Assembly: GCA_002238865.1 (NCBI GenBank)
Contig: MPNE01000003.1
Coordinates: 1 to 64,000, forward strand
DNA from: Gemmatimonadetes bacterium bin94
Lineage (GTDB): Bacteria; Gemmatimonadota; Gemmatimonadetes; Longimicrobiales; Gaopeijiaceae
DNA: 64,000 nt
Reading direction: 5' to 3'
Shown in pieces: positions 46,444 through 55,456 of this stretch. The translations under genes and the position numbers were made by a program. The notes under the pieces were generated by a model. The model had not been told where the DNA came from. It saw only the letters and a list, made by a program, of their open reading frames with translations, and made no database searches. Within the stretch, counting starts at the first letter, position 1. Every line of letters starts with the position of its first letter.

Positions 46444-47775
46444 TTGGCCAAATTCGAGGACCTCGAAGCCGATTGGCTCTCCTGCGAGGAGGCCCTGGCT
46501 CGCATCCTCGACACCGCCTCGCCGATGCCGTCGACCCGCATCCCGGCCTGGAATGCGCGGGGGCGGTCGCTGTCCGAGGCGGTTCACGCCGGCGCCACCC
46601 TGCCCGCGTGGCGGAACAGCGCCATGGACGGCTTTGCGGTCCGGAGCGCGGACGTGGCGGGGAGCGGAGACAGCGAGGTGCGGCTGCCTGTCACGGGAAA
46701 ATCGTATCCGGGCTCGATTCCGCTCAAGGGCGTTCCACGCGGGTCGTCCGTGCGGGTCATGACAGGAGGGCCGATCCCCGAGGGCTTTGATTCGGTGATC
46801 AGGGTCGAACACACCGACGGGGAAGCGTTGCCCGGCTACGTGGTCGTTCACCGGACCGACGATCTGGGCAAGCACGTTCGTGCGGCGGGCCAGGACATGG
46901 CGCGTGGGGACGAAACGGTGCCTGCGGGCGCGGTCGTCCATTCGGGGTCCCTGCCGGTCATCCTGGCGAGCGGATGCGACCCCGTTCCGGTTTTTCGGCG
47001 GCCACGGGTGGGCGTCCTGTCCAGCGGCGACGAGTTGGTGGGCACGAAGCGGTTCGACCTGGTCGCCGCAGGCAAAGGGATCCCCGACACGAACCGCGCA
47101 ATGATCGCCGCCTCGGTCCTGGAGGCGGGGGCCGTGCCGGTCGACCTGGGGACCGCCCCCGACGATGCGCTGGCACTGGGGGATATGCTGCAATCGGTGG
47201 AGGGCGTGGATGTTCTCGTCACCACGGGCGGCGCGTCCATGGGCGAGAAGGACCTCCTGAAGCGAATTCTGCTCGGTCTCTCCTTCCGGCTCGACTTCTG
47301 GCGGGCCAGGGTGCGGCCGGGGAGCCCCCTGTCGTTCGGACACATGCCGCTCGGGGACACCGACCTCCCTGTCTTTGGCCTCCCGGGCAACCCGGCGTCG
47401 GCGTTCGTAACCTTCCATGTCTTCGTGGCACCGTACCTGCGGGCACGGCTGGGATCGCCCTGCCCCACCGGACTCACGGTGGTGGCCCGGACCGACACCG
47501 CGCTCGTGTCTCCACCCGGCTTGACCCAGTTCTACCGTGTTCGGCTCTCCCGGGAAGCAGGCGGGCAGCGGCGTGCGCGCGGGGCGGGAGGCGAGCGCGG
47601 CCCCAGCCCGGTGGGCGCGGAGGGCGTGGGGCGCTGCTCCCTCACCGGGCCGCAGGGCAGCGGGCTGGTGCGGTCCCTCCGTGACGCGGACGGTCTGGCG
47701 GTCGTTCCGGAAGGCGTCGGCCGTATCGAAAAGGACGAGCCCGTGTCGGTCGTCCTGCTGCCGGGCCGCTCATGA
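46444..47775 (+). CDS. moeA: Molybdopterin molybdotransferase
   Basis: A 443-residue MoeA, which inserts molybdate into adenylylated molybdopterin. Motifs: SAMDGFAVRS, TGGPIPEGFDSVIRVEH, the MoCF domain GVLSSGDELV, TTGGASMGEKD and LPGNPASAFVTF. The C-terminal domain IV includes an uncommon Gly/Arg-rich stretch (GGQRRARGAGGERGPSP). TTG 46444 is the start, with GGGGGGAA just upstream. The M23 gene overlaps its stop by 4 bp. Confidence 0.93.
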   Translation: MAKFEDLEADWLSCEEALARILDTASPMPSTRIPAWNARGRSLSEAVHAGATLPAWRNSAMDGFAVRSADVAGSGDSEVRLPVTGKSYPGSIPLKGVPRGSSVRVMTGGPIPEGFDSVIRVEHTDGEALPGYVVVHRTDDLGKHVRAAGQDMARGDETVPAGAVVHSGSLPVILASGCDPVPVFRRPRVGVLSSGDELVGTKRFDLVAAGKGIPDTNRAMIAASVLEAGAVPVDLGTAPDDALALGDMLQSVEGVDVLVTTGGASMGEKDLLKRILLGLSFRLDFWRARVRPGSPLSFGHMPLGDTDLPVFGLPGNPASAFVTFHVFVAPYLRARLGSPCPTGLTVVARTDTALVSPPGLTQFYRVRLSREAGGQRRARGAGGERGPSPVGAEGVGRCSLTGPQGSGLVRSLRDADGLAVVPEGVGRIEKDEPVSVVLLPGRS

Positions 47776-48209
47776 AGGGAGTGGCTCCCCTCCTTCTCGT
47801 CCTTGCCGCCACCGCGTGCCAGACTCCCCAATGGCCGGTGGACGGTCCGATCCGGTCCCCCTACGGCATCCGCAGCGGTGGGCTGGTGGGCGAGTTGCAC
47901 CGCGGCGTGGACATCGGGGTACCCATCGGGACGCCCGTGCGGCCGATGTTGAGCGGCCGCGTACGCTTCGCCGGCACGATGAGCGGGTATGGGCAGGTGA
48001 TCTGGGTCGACCACGGCGAGGACCTGCTGACCGTCTACGCCCACCTCTCGGAGATTGCCGTGGCGGCTGGCCAGGAGGTCTCCTCCGGGACGGTCATCGG
48101 ACGAACCGGCGAGTCGGGGAACACGTCCGGGCCCCACCTCCATCTGGAGGTCTGGCGCTGGGGACGCGAGGTGGACCCCGTCCGGATGCTGGGGGGTCCG
48201 CCGGTCTAA
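47772..48209 (+). CDS. M23 family metallopeptidase lipoprotein
   Basis: A short 145-residue LytM-type peptidoglycan endopeptidase or its degenerate regulator. Lipobox ATAC places C16 at the membrane. Zinc ligands H43 and D47 (LHRGVDI) and H124 in GPHLHLEV, plus H91, are all present, so it is probably active. There is no coiled-coil or LysM part. It begins at the moeA stop (ATGA) and its last 4 bp overlap the convergent etfA gene. Confidence 0.88.
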   Translation: MKGVAPLLLVLAATACQTPQWPVDGPIRSPYGIRSGGLVGELHRGVDIGVPIGTPVRPMLSGRVRFAGTMSGYGQVIWVDHGEDLLTVYAHLSEIAVAAGQEVSSGTVIGRTGESGNTSGPHLHLEVWRWGREVDPVRMLGGPPV

Positions 48210-49177
48210 CCGTCGCGCAGGTCCCGGATGGCCTCCGCCAGCCTTGGCACGACCTCGAAGGCGTCCCCAACCACTCCATAGTCGGCCACGCCGAAGATCG
48301 GGGCGTCGGCGTCCCGGTTGACCGCCACGATCACCCCGGAGGTACGCATTCCGGCGAGGTGCTGGATCGCGCCCGAAATGGCGATCGCGAGGTACAGCTT
48401 CGGGGTTACCGTCTTGCCCGTCTGTCCAACCTGCTCGGCGTGCGGACGCCACCCCGCGTCGACCACCGCGCGGGACGCGCCCAGCGCGGCCGTCTCTCCC
48501 AGCGCGTCCCTGAGATCCTCCAGGAGGCCCCAGTTTTCGGGGCCCTTCATTCCGCGCCCTCCCGAGACGATGATCGCGGCTTCCGAGACGTCGATGGCGA
48601 CGCCCTCGGACGCTTCAAACCCCTTGACCCGATAGCCCGCTACAACGCCGTCGGCTTCGCCCGCCAGCGTCTCGACCACGGCATCCCTGGCCGACTCCTG
48701 CGGCGAGAAAACGTTCGGGCGCACCGAGAGCAGTGCCGGCACGCGCTCCGCCCGCACACGGGCCAGCGCCTTTCCGGCAAAGACCGGACGCGTAGCCACG
48801 ATATCGCCGTCGTCGACCTCGACGCCGGTCACGTCCGTCAGCAACGCGGTACGGAGCTTCGCGGCGACCCGCGGTGCCAGATCCCTGCCCGTCGCGGTGG
48901 CCGCGAAGACCACGGCCCGATAGCGCCGCGAACGAATGTGATCCGCCAGCACGGCCGCCCACGCGTCCACCCGGCCGGAGCCGGGCCGCGAGGACTCGAA
49001 GTCGATCACGCGGTCGGCACCGTACGCCCCGAGTGCCCCTCCGGAGGCACCGGCCGCTGCCACCGCCACCGAACCCCCGAGGCGATCCGCCAGCGTACGC
49101 GCGACCGTCACCACCTCTCGTGATACCCCCGCGAGAATCCCGCGCTTTGATTCCGCCACCGCAAGCACGTCGGCCAT
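48206..49177 (-). CDS. etfA: Electron transfer flavoprotein alpha subunit
   Basis: A 323-residue EtfA/FixB. The N-terminal half is the ETF alpha/beta domain (VLAVAESKRGILAGVSREVVTVAR), and the C-terminal FAD-binding domain has VVDAGWRPHAEQVGQTGKTVTPKLYLAIAIS(G) and AVNRDADAPIFGVADYGVVGD blocks, given here in parts. With EtfB it accepts electrons from acyl-CoA dehydrogenases. Its ATG overlaps the etfB stop, which means coupled translation. Confidence 0.95.
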   Translation of the reverse strand: MADVLAVAESKRGILAGVSREVVTVARTLADRLGGSVAVAAAGASGGALGAYGADRVIDFESSRPGSGRVDAWAAVLADHIRSRRYRAVVFAATATGRDLAPRVAAKLRTALLTDVTGVEVDDGDIVATRPVFAGKALARVRAERVPALLSVRPNVFSPQESARDAVVETLAGEADGVVAGYRVKGFEASEGVAIDVSEAAIIVSGGRGMKGPENWGLLEDLRDALGETAALGASRAVVDAGWRPHAEQVGQTGKTVTPKLYLAIAISGAIQHLAGMRTSGVIVAVNRDADAPIFGVADYGVVGDAFEVVPRLAEAIRDLRDG

Positions 49178-49926
49178 CAGAGGACCCTGGCCTCCTCGCG
49201 CAACAGTCGCACCAGTTCCTCGACGGCACCCGTGCCTTCGCCCACGATCCGTCCCTCCGGCCGCCGGGGCGGGTATTCCAGCCCCTCGACGACGAGCCCC
49301 GATTCCACCTCGGGAGCCGGCTTTTCCACCATGGGCTTGCGCTTCGCCATCATGATCCCTCTCAGGGACGCGTACCGGGGCTCGTACCTCCCCTTGGTCA
49401 CCGTCACAACCGCGGGCAGGTCCATCTCGACGACCTCCTGGCCACCCTCCACCGCCCTGCGACAGGTCACCGCTCCGTCACCCACGTCCATCGCGGTCAC
49501 CGACGTCGCGCAGGGACGCCCGAGCAACTCGGCCACCATGGGACCCACCTGCTGCTGATCGTCGTCGACCGCCTTCACTCCGAAGAGGATGAGACCCGCG
49601 TCGCCGTTCTCCAGCTCGGACACGAGCACCCGTGCCGTAGCCAATCCGTCCATGGTGGGTTCGCCCATGAGCAGCACGGCCCTGTGAGCCCCCAGCGCCA
49701 GGCCCGAGCGCAGTGACTCGCGGGCGGCCTCCGGGCCGAAGGTCAACAGCGTCACCTCGCCGTCGCCTGCTTCCTCCGCGAGTTGCAGGGCGGCTTCGAC
49801 AGCAAACTCGTCGTAGGGGCTGAGCACGTACTTCACGCCGTCCCGCGTCACCTCTCTCCCGTCGTCCGCAATCCGGATCCGCGTCTCGGTGTCGGGCACC
49901 CGCTTCACACACACGGTGATATTCAC
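49177..49926 (-). CDS. etfB: Electron transfer flavoprotein beta subunit
   Basis: A 249-residue EtfB/FixA, starting ITVCVKRVPDTETR. It carries the AMP-binding loop region (FGVKAVDDDQQQVGPMVAELLG) and the VTVTKGRYEPRYASLRGIMMAKRKP recognition-loop area, shown in parts. GTG 49926 is chosen because GGAGG lies seven or so bases upstream on the minus strand. It lies 29 bp after the NhaC-like gene. No ETF-quinone oxidoreductase gene is in the window. Confidence 0.95.
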   Translation of the reverse strand: MNITVCVKRVPDTETRIRIADDGREVTRDGVKYVLSPYDEFAVEAALQLAEEAGDGEVTLLTFGPEAARESLRSGLALGAHRAVLLMGEPTMDGLATARVLVSELENGDAGLILFGVKAVDDDQQQVGPMVAELLGRPCATSVTAMDVGDGAVTCRRAVEGGQEVVEMDLPAVVTVTKGRYEPRYASLRGIMMAKRKPMVEKPAPEVESGLVVEGLEYPPRRPEGRIVGEGTGAVEELVRLLREEARVL

Positions 49927-49955
49927 GTGATTCCTCCCCGCTCCATTCGACCGGG

Positions 49956-51374
49956 CTAGAGAAAAGCGCCCGCGAGCGCGAAGCAGACGGTGGCCACGGC
50001 TCCCCCGGTGAGCGCGTAGGGCAGCTGGGTTCGTACGTGGTCCACATGGTCCGTTGCGGCCGCCATGGACGAAATGATGGTCGTGTCGCTGATCGGCGAG
50101 CAGTGGTCGCCGAAAATCCCGCCGGAGAGGGCGGCGGCCAGGAAGGGCGCCAGATCGAGCCCGAGGGCGGCCGCGGCGGGGACGACGATGGGGATCATGA
50201 TGGCGAACGTCCCCCAACTCGATCCGATCGAGAATGCGATCGTGGACGAAACCACGAAGACGAGCGGGAGAAAGACCCCTGGCGACAGCACTCCCTGAGC
50301 CACGCCGGCCACGTAGTCACCGGTTCCCAGTTCCCTCGTAACCGCGCCCAGAGCCAGTGCAAGGAGCAGAATGAGGGCCAGGGGAACCAGTCCCCCGGCA
50401 CCGCGCAGGGCGATGCGGACGAGTTCCTCGATCGTGAATGCTCTCTGCGCCAGCAAAAGAACCCAGGCGGCAGCGAGTCCGGCAAGCGACGCCCAGAGGA
50501 CGGAAGTCGAACCATCGCCGCTGATCAGGTTCCCGTCTCCCGTCACCCAGAGACCAAAGGGCATCATCACAACCAGCACCACGATCGGGAGGATCATGTT
50601 GATCGGGCGCGCCGGGATCGGGGGTTCCGAGTCTCCCCCGAGCACGCCTTCGTCCATCATCGGGGTGGCTCCCGGCCGAAGCACCTCTCCCTTTGCGGCT
50701 CGCTGTTCGGCTTTCTTCATCGGACCCCAGTCCAGCCGGAACAGTATGACAGCCAGGGCCAGCGCCACGGCGGCGAACGAGTAGAAGTTGAAGAGGATCG
50801 AGCGCAGGAAGACGCCCAGCGCGTCTCCCTCCGGCACACCTGCCTCGCTCAGGAGCCGCAGGTTGGTCGCACCCCAGGCGTTCAGGGGAATCAGGATGCA
50901 GATGGGGGCGCTGGTGGAGTCGATCAGATAGGCCAGCTTCTCGCGCGAGTTGCGGTATCTGTCGAAGAGTGGGCGCGCGACCGAACCGGCGACCAGGACC
51001 GTGATGTTGCTCTCGATGAAGATGATCACCCCGATCACCCAGGCAAGCATCTGTGCGCCGCGACCGCCCGTGACCCATCTGCGGTGCTCCAGCCACGCAA
51101 CGAAGCCCGCGACCCCGCCCGACGACCCCACTGTCGCGATGAGGGCGCCCATGACCAGGGTGAACATGATCACCTGCGCGTTGCCGGCGTTGCCGAGCAC
51201 CGTGACCGTGGAGGCGACGGCGTCCATGAGCCCGGTACCGAAGTTCCAGCCACCAAGGATGGACCACCCGAGCCAAAGTCCTCCGGCGAGCGACAGGTAG
51301 ACCTGGCGGGTGGCGATGGCCAGCCCGATCGCCAGGAGCGGCGGCAGCACGGAAACCCATGTCGGATCGTTCAT
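49956..51374 (-). CDS. Na+/H+ antiporter NhaC-family transporter
   Basis: A 472-residue integral membrane protein with about 11-12 helices. Family landmarks: helical start LPPLLAIGLAIATRQVYLSLAGG, FIESNITVLVAGSVARPL, and the C-terminal IGSSWGTFAIMIPIV ... GGIFGDHCSPISDTTIISS. The GDHCSPISDT block is typical of the NhaC/ArsB-like superfamily that exchanges sodium and protons or transports organic acids. The substrate is not certain. It sits between the etf genes and the glycosylase on the same strand. Confidence 0.9.
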   Translation of the reverse strand: MNDPTWVSVLPPLLAIGLAIATRQVYLSLAGGLWLGWSILGGWNFGTGLMDAVASTVTVLGNAGNAQVIMFTLVMGALIATVGSSGGVAGFVAWLEHRRWVTGGRGAQMLAWVIGVIIFIESNITVLVAGSVARPLFDRYRNSREKLAYLIDSTSAPICILIPLNAWGATNLRLLSEAGVPEGDALGVFLRSILFNFYSFAAVALALAVILFRLDWGPMKKAEQRAAKGEVLRPGATPMMDEGVLGGDSEPPIPARPINMILPIVVLVVMMPFGLWVTGDGNLISGDGSTSVLWASLAGLAAAWVLLLAQRAFTIEELVRIALRGAGGLVPLALILLLALALGAVTRELGTGDYVAGVAQGVLSPGVFLPLVFVVSSTIAFSIGSSWGTFAIMIPIVVPAAAALGLDLAPFLAAALSGGIFGDHCSPISDTTIISSMAAATDHVDHVRTQLPYALTGGAVATVCFALAGAFL

Positions 51375-51383
51375 GCCAGTAAG

Positions 51384-52007
51384 CTACAACCTCGGCGCCT
51401 TCACCGCCGGATGTCCCTTCACGAAGAACCGCAACGGCCAGTCGGCTGCCCGGGAAACCCCGATGCGGCCGGAGGTACCCACCTCCGCCTGGTCCACAGA
51501 TGGGCCCGGGAGAAGCCGGATGGGCGGCAGGGCCAGGTCGTGATGGTTGTGACGCATGGTGATGCCGAGCGCCTGTGACAGCCGGCCGGGACCGTTGCAA
51601 AGATCGGTATCCCTTCCACGCCGCTCTTGCATGACATCCACCCCCACCCTGGGCTCCAGTGCCCGGATCAGCACGGCAGCCGGATCCCCGTCGGCGCCGG
51701 TAACCACGTTGACGCAATGATGGATGCCGTAGGAGATGTAGACGTAGAGGGTTCCCCCCTGCCCGAACATCGCGTCGTTGCGCGGTGTGCGTCGCTTCGA
51801 CGCGTGAGCGTGCGAGGCCGGATCGTCCCGTCCCGAATAGGCCTCCGTTTCCACGATCACACCCCGGGTCTCACGGCCACCGACCGTCGAAACCAGCGTG
51901 CACCCCAGAAGGCGTGGGGCCGCCACCGCCGCGCTGCGGTTCAGAAACGGCCAGACCGAGCCGAGCGGTGACGCCACGACGGCTTCAGGGCTTGTCGCCA
52001 CCCCCAC
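51384..52007 (-). CDS. DNA-3-methyladenine glycosylase (AAG/MPG family)
   Basis: A 207-residue alkyladenine glycosylase. It shows ARLLGCTLV-like entry, GVIVETEAYSGRDDPASHA with the catalytic glutamate, MFGQGGTLYVYISYGIHHCVNVVTG (given in part) and LCNGPGRLSQALGI. It removes alkylated purines. The start is GTG 52007, which overlaps the upstream NYN gene by 23 bp; the coupling to a nuclease gene is unusual. Confidence 0.92.
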   Translation of the reverse strand: MGVATSPEAVVASPLGSVWPFLNRSAAVAAPRLLGCTLVSTVGGRETRGVIVETEAYSGRDDPASHAHASKRRTPRNDAMFGQGGTLYVYISYGIHHCVNVVTGADGDPAAVLIRALEPRVGVDVMQERRGRDTDLCNGPGRLSQALGITMRHNHHDLALPPIRLLPGPSVDQAEVGTSGRIGVSRAADWPLRFFVKGHPAVKAPRL

Positions 52008-53733
52008 GCGTGCGACGACCCGGTAGCAGAAAGCTCATCAAACCGGATCGCGCCGGCTTTTCGGAGTCTGGCGCGGGATCGGGAGCGTCGTCCACGGGCG
52101 CGACGGAGACGGTCGCACGGGCTCGGTGCCCGGGTGTGGACTCGGAGGATGTGCCCCCCGGCGCCGGAGGGGTGGTCCTGGACGGCCGCGCAGTCCGCGC
52201 GGAGGCACCCGCGTCCCGCTTCGAACTCCGCGCCGGCGGCTTGACCTGGGCCTTGCTTCTCCGCTCGAAGTCGTTGGCCCACTGGTCCAGGACGCTGTCC
52301 GCTCGCGCCCGGGAAAGGGCCTTGCGGACACGGTTCGGATCATCGTGCAGGACCTTGAAGACGTCGGCTCCGAAGTGGTCCACGAGGCGCTCGGCCGTCT
52401 TGACTCCCACACCCTTGTAGCGGTTGGCCAGGTAGCTCTTGATCGACGACGCGGTGGTCGGAAGCCCCAGGGCCTTGGCGTCGTAGGGCGCAGCAGCTCC
52501 CGCGCCCCGACCCTCGATGAGACGGATCGAATAGCTTCCGTCCCGGGATCGCTTCAGCTTCAACAGGCCCTCCGCTTCGGCGTACTGGAGGAACTTGCTG
52601 AACTTGCCGAAGCCGTGGGCGCTCTCGTTGAAGTCCTTGTCGATGCTGAGCATCTTGCGCTTCGCGTCCGAGTCCCGCACGGGATTGCGGTTCTTCCCCC
52701 CCGACTCCAGTACCGCCCGGGTCAACAGGTCGATGGCCGGGCCGGGGTCGCGCACCTGCCGTGTCTGCTGCGCGGGACGCGGCTCCCGCACAACCTGGGC
52801 CCGGGCGCCATCGTCGCGAGCGCCCTCGGCGCGACCCTTCCTCGCCCTGGTCGCCGGAGACCGTCGAGGCTGGGAAGCCCGGCGGCCCTTCTTGCGCTGT
52901 TCGTCGCCGTTATGCCCCGCATCCGCCCCCCCGCTCCGCGATGGCCGGGCTCCGTCGGTTTCCCCCGCGGGCGCGATCAGGTACTGTCCGTTCTCGGCCC
53001 GCTCGATGCCCAGGAGCCCCTTGTTTGCGGCATCCACCAGAAACTTCGAGAACTTCTTGTAGCCGAGGTTGCGTTCATCGAAAGTGGGCGACAACTCCAT
53101 GATCACCTGCTTCAACCGGTCCGATCGCATGACGTCGCCCCGCGAGACCATGCGTGCCACCGCAGCCTCCACGCACTGCCATGCGTCGGGGGTCCCGGTA
53201 CCGTCTTCGGACGTCTTGCTCAGCCCCGTCAGCGCAGTGTAGGAGTAGTACTCGTCACAGTTCTGGACGAGGATATCCGAGCTGGATTCCTGAATGCCGA
53301 TCCCCACCACGTATTTCCCGTACTCCTTGAGCTTCAAGACCAGGCTGGAGAAGTCGGAGTCGCCCGTGAGGAGGATGAACGTGCCGATCTCGGGACGGAT
53401 GAAGACCAGCTCGATGCCGTCGATGGCCATGCGGATGTCGGTGGCATTCTTCTTCGAGCTCCCGTAGGCGGGCGCGAAGATGAGGTCGATCGACGCTTCG
53501 GACAGGGGAACGATGTACTGCGGATACCGGCGCCAATCGGCGTAGGCTCTTTGTACCGTCACCTTCCCCTTTATGATGTCGGAGTCAAGGAGGTTCTTCA
53601 GTTCCTTGGCGAGGTCGCTGCGCATGCCCATCGTCACATTGTCGAAGTCGATGAGCAGGGCCGCGTTGGGGGCCTCCCGGCGGACTGGCCGGCCGGGATC
53701 GGCGTGCGGAGCTATCATGTAGGGATTCACCAT
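51985..53733 (-). CDS. NYN nuclease with two OST-HTH-like domains and HhH-like region
   Basis: A 582-residue protein. Residues 22-165 are a NYN (PIN-like RNase) domain: ALLIDFDNVTMG with D29, D99 in NATDIRMAID, and LLTGDSDFSSLV with D125/D127, the acidic metal site. Two OST-HTH/LOTUS-like units follow at about 184-258 and 332-406, each ending in the same way (YKKFSKFLVDAANKGLLGIE; FGKFSKFLQYAEAEGLLKLK), separated by a basic low-complexity linker (260-330). Residues 428-490 look like a helix-hairpin-helix-type fold (IKSYLANRYKGVGVKTAERLVDHFG). The last 90 residues are low complexity. NYN-OST-HTH proteins bind and cut RNA, and relatives work in defence or RNA quality control. ATG 53733 lacks a clear ribosome site. 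Confidence 0.82.
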   Translation of the reverse strand: MVNPYMIAPHADPGRPVRREAPNAALLIDFDNVTMGMRSDLAKELKNLLDSDIIKGKVTVQRAYADWRRYPQYIVPLSEASIDLIFAPAYGSSKKNATDIRMAIDGIELVFIRPEIGTFILLTGDSDFSSLVLKLKEYGKYVVGIGIQESSSDILVQNCDEYYSYTALTGLSKTSEDGTGTPDAWQCVEAAVARMVSRGDVMRSDRLKQVIMELSPTFDERNLGYKKFSKFLVDAANKGLLGIERAENGQYLIAPAGETDGARPSRSGGADAGHNGDEQRKKGRRASQPRRSPATRARKGRAEGARDDGARAQVVREPRPAQQTRQVRDPGPAIDLLTRAVLESGGKNRNPVRDSDAKRKMLSIDKDFNESAHGFGKFSKFLQYAEAEGLLKLKRSRDGSYSIRLIEGRGAGAAAPYDAKALGLPTTASSIKSYLANRYKGVGVKTAERLVDHFGADVFKVLHDDPNRVRKALSRARADSVLDQWANDFERRSKAQVKPPARSSKRDAGASARTARPSRTTPPAPGGTSSESTPGHRARATVSVAPVDDAPDPAPDSEKPARSGLMSFLLPGRRTRGGGDKP

Positions 53734-53746
53734 CTGTGTTGAGTCG

Positions 53747-55360
53747 TCAAGCGGGTGTGTGCGCTTCCCCACCAGAGAGATCAAGGCGCCCCGACGAGAC
53801 ACGGCGGGCCAGCTCCTGGCGCCAGACCGTGCCGGATTCGGTAAGGGGAAGTTCCTCAATGAAGCTAACAAGATCGGGCACCTTGTATTCGGCCAGGGTC
53901 GCCGCGCTCCACTCCCGGACCTCCTGTTCGGTGACCAACCCTCCCTCGACCCGGACGACGCAGGCACAGATCGCCTCGCCCAGAATCTCGTCCGACACTC
54001 CGACCACCACGGCCCGGTCAATGGCAGGATGGGCCATCAGCCTGTCTTCCACCTCGCGCGGATGAACGTCGACGCCACCTCGCATCACCACGTCCTCCCG
54101 TCGGCCGAGCAGGTGCAGGCAACCCTCTTCGTCGACCATGCCGATATCCCCGGTGCGTAGAAAACCGTCGGCATCGAGCGACGCGGCGGTCTCGCGCGGC
54201 TGGCGGTGATATCCGCGCATCATCCCGGGACCCCGCACCCTGATTTCGCCCACGCTTTCCGGCGGCAGTGCCGCGCCGTCGTCGTCCGTAACCCGGACGA
54301 CCGTGTCACGGATGGGCCGGCCCACCGTGAACAGCCGCTTCCCGGGAGGATCCTCCGGGCGGCCCACCGCCAGCGTAGACGCCCCTTCGGTCAGTGAGTA
54401 GGCGATGATGAGGGGGGCGTGGAAGGAGGCTTCGATGCGACGGGCCAGCACGTCCCCCGCTGGAGCACCCGAAGCGAGGCAGAGGCGGACGGTATGGGGA
54501 GCGACCGCCCCGTGGTCGATCGCCCTCAGGATGGTCGCAAAGAGCGTGGGAACGCCGTAGAGGACCGTGGCCCCGTGACGCTCGGCCAGTGCAAGGGTGT
54601 CGGCACCCTCGGAGTCGCCCTGCAGGACAAGGCTCCCACCTCCCAGCGCCGTGCCCAGCAACCCCGGACCGAGGCCGAAGGCATGGTGAAGCGCATTGAT
54701 GCCAACCACCACATCGCCGGGCGCGATCCCGGCCGCATCCGTCGTCGCGCTTGCGGCGTGAAGAAGGTTGCGGTGACTGAGCTCCACGCCTTTGGGTTTC
54801 CCGCTGGTCCCGGACGTATAGAGGATGGCAAAGGGGTCGTCCGGACTCATCGGACTCGCGGTGAAATCGCGGCCCCGGCCGGCCGAGACGACGTCCTCCC
54901 ACTGGAAGATCCGGTCGTCGTACCACAGGTCTTCTTCGCCAACGGTGACGAGGTACTGCAGTTCGGGAAGCTCGACGAGAAAGTCCTCGAAGCATTGCAG
55001 ATAGTCGATGCCGTAGGCGTCCTCGGCCGAAACCGCACAGACCGCGCCGGAGTGCCTTAGCATGTAGCGAAGTTCCGGACGGGTGGCGCGTGGATTCAAC
55101 GGAACCACCACAGCACCCAGTCTGGCCGCGGCGAAGACCGTGACGGCGAACTCTGGCCAGGCCGGCAGGACGACGGCGATCCTGTCGCCCTTCCCGACCC
55201 CGAGATTGGCCAGGGATGCAGCCAGCGCGTCGGCCTGGTCGTCCACCTCCCCGTAGGACAGGACGGCATCGCGCATCAGCAGGAAAGGGGCCGCACGGTC
55301 GGCGCCATGAGGCAGGATCGCGGAGACAACAGGGTCCAGCGAGCGCTCAGGGGGCGCCAT
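53747..55360 (-). CDS. Acyl-CoA/aryl-CoA ligase-like adenylating protein, lacking the C-terminal lysine
   Basis: A 537-residue ANL-superfamily protein. It has the ATP motif LYTSGTSGKPKGVELSHRN, YSLTEGAS and the hinge TGDIGMVDEEGCLHLLGRREDVVMRGG (given in part). The C-terminal catalytic lysine position, normally in a LPLTxSGKxxR motif, reads LPLTESGTVWRQEL: T511 replaces Lys. Removal of this lysine in studied ANL enzymes blocks adenylation but leaves thioester formation. ATG 55360 has GGAGG upstream. It is 14 bp downstream of the NYN gene (which starts at 53733) in the order of transcription after aroB. Confidence 0.85.
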   Translation of the reverse strand: MAPPERSLDPVVSAILPHGADRAAPFLLMRDAVLSYGEVDDQADALAASLANLGVGKGDRIAVVLPAWPEFAVTVFAAARLGAVVVPLNPRATRPELRYMLRHSGAVCAVSAEDAYGIDYLQCFEDFLVELPELQYLVTVGEEDLWYDDRIFQWEDVVSAGRGRDFTASPMSPDDPFAILYTSGTSGKPKGVELSHRNLLHAASATTDAAGIAPGDVVVGINALHHAFGLGPGLLGTALGGGSLVLQGDSEGADTLALAERHGATVLYGVPTLFATILRAIDHGAVAPHTVRLCLASGAPAGDVLARRIEASFHAPLIIAYSLTEGASTLAVGRPEDPPGKRLFTVGRPIRDTVVRVTDDDGAALPPESVGEIRVRGPGMMRGYHRQPRETAASLDADGFLRTGDIGMVDEEGCLHLLGRREDVVMRGGVDVHPREVEDRLMAHPAIDRAVVVGVSDEILGEAICACVVRVEGGLVTEQEVREWSAATLAEYKVPDLVSFIEELPLTESGTVWRQELARRVSSGRLDLSGGEAHTPA

Positions 55361-55456
55361 GCGTCCTCCGGCCAGCATCCATGCGCGGCATGTCTTGAAT
55401 GTTCGCGGACAGGGTTCCACCAGTCAAACCCGGACGCGGCCCCGCGACTGTCTGTT

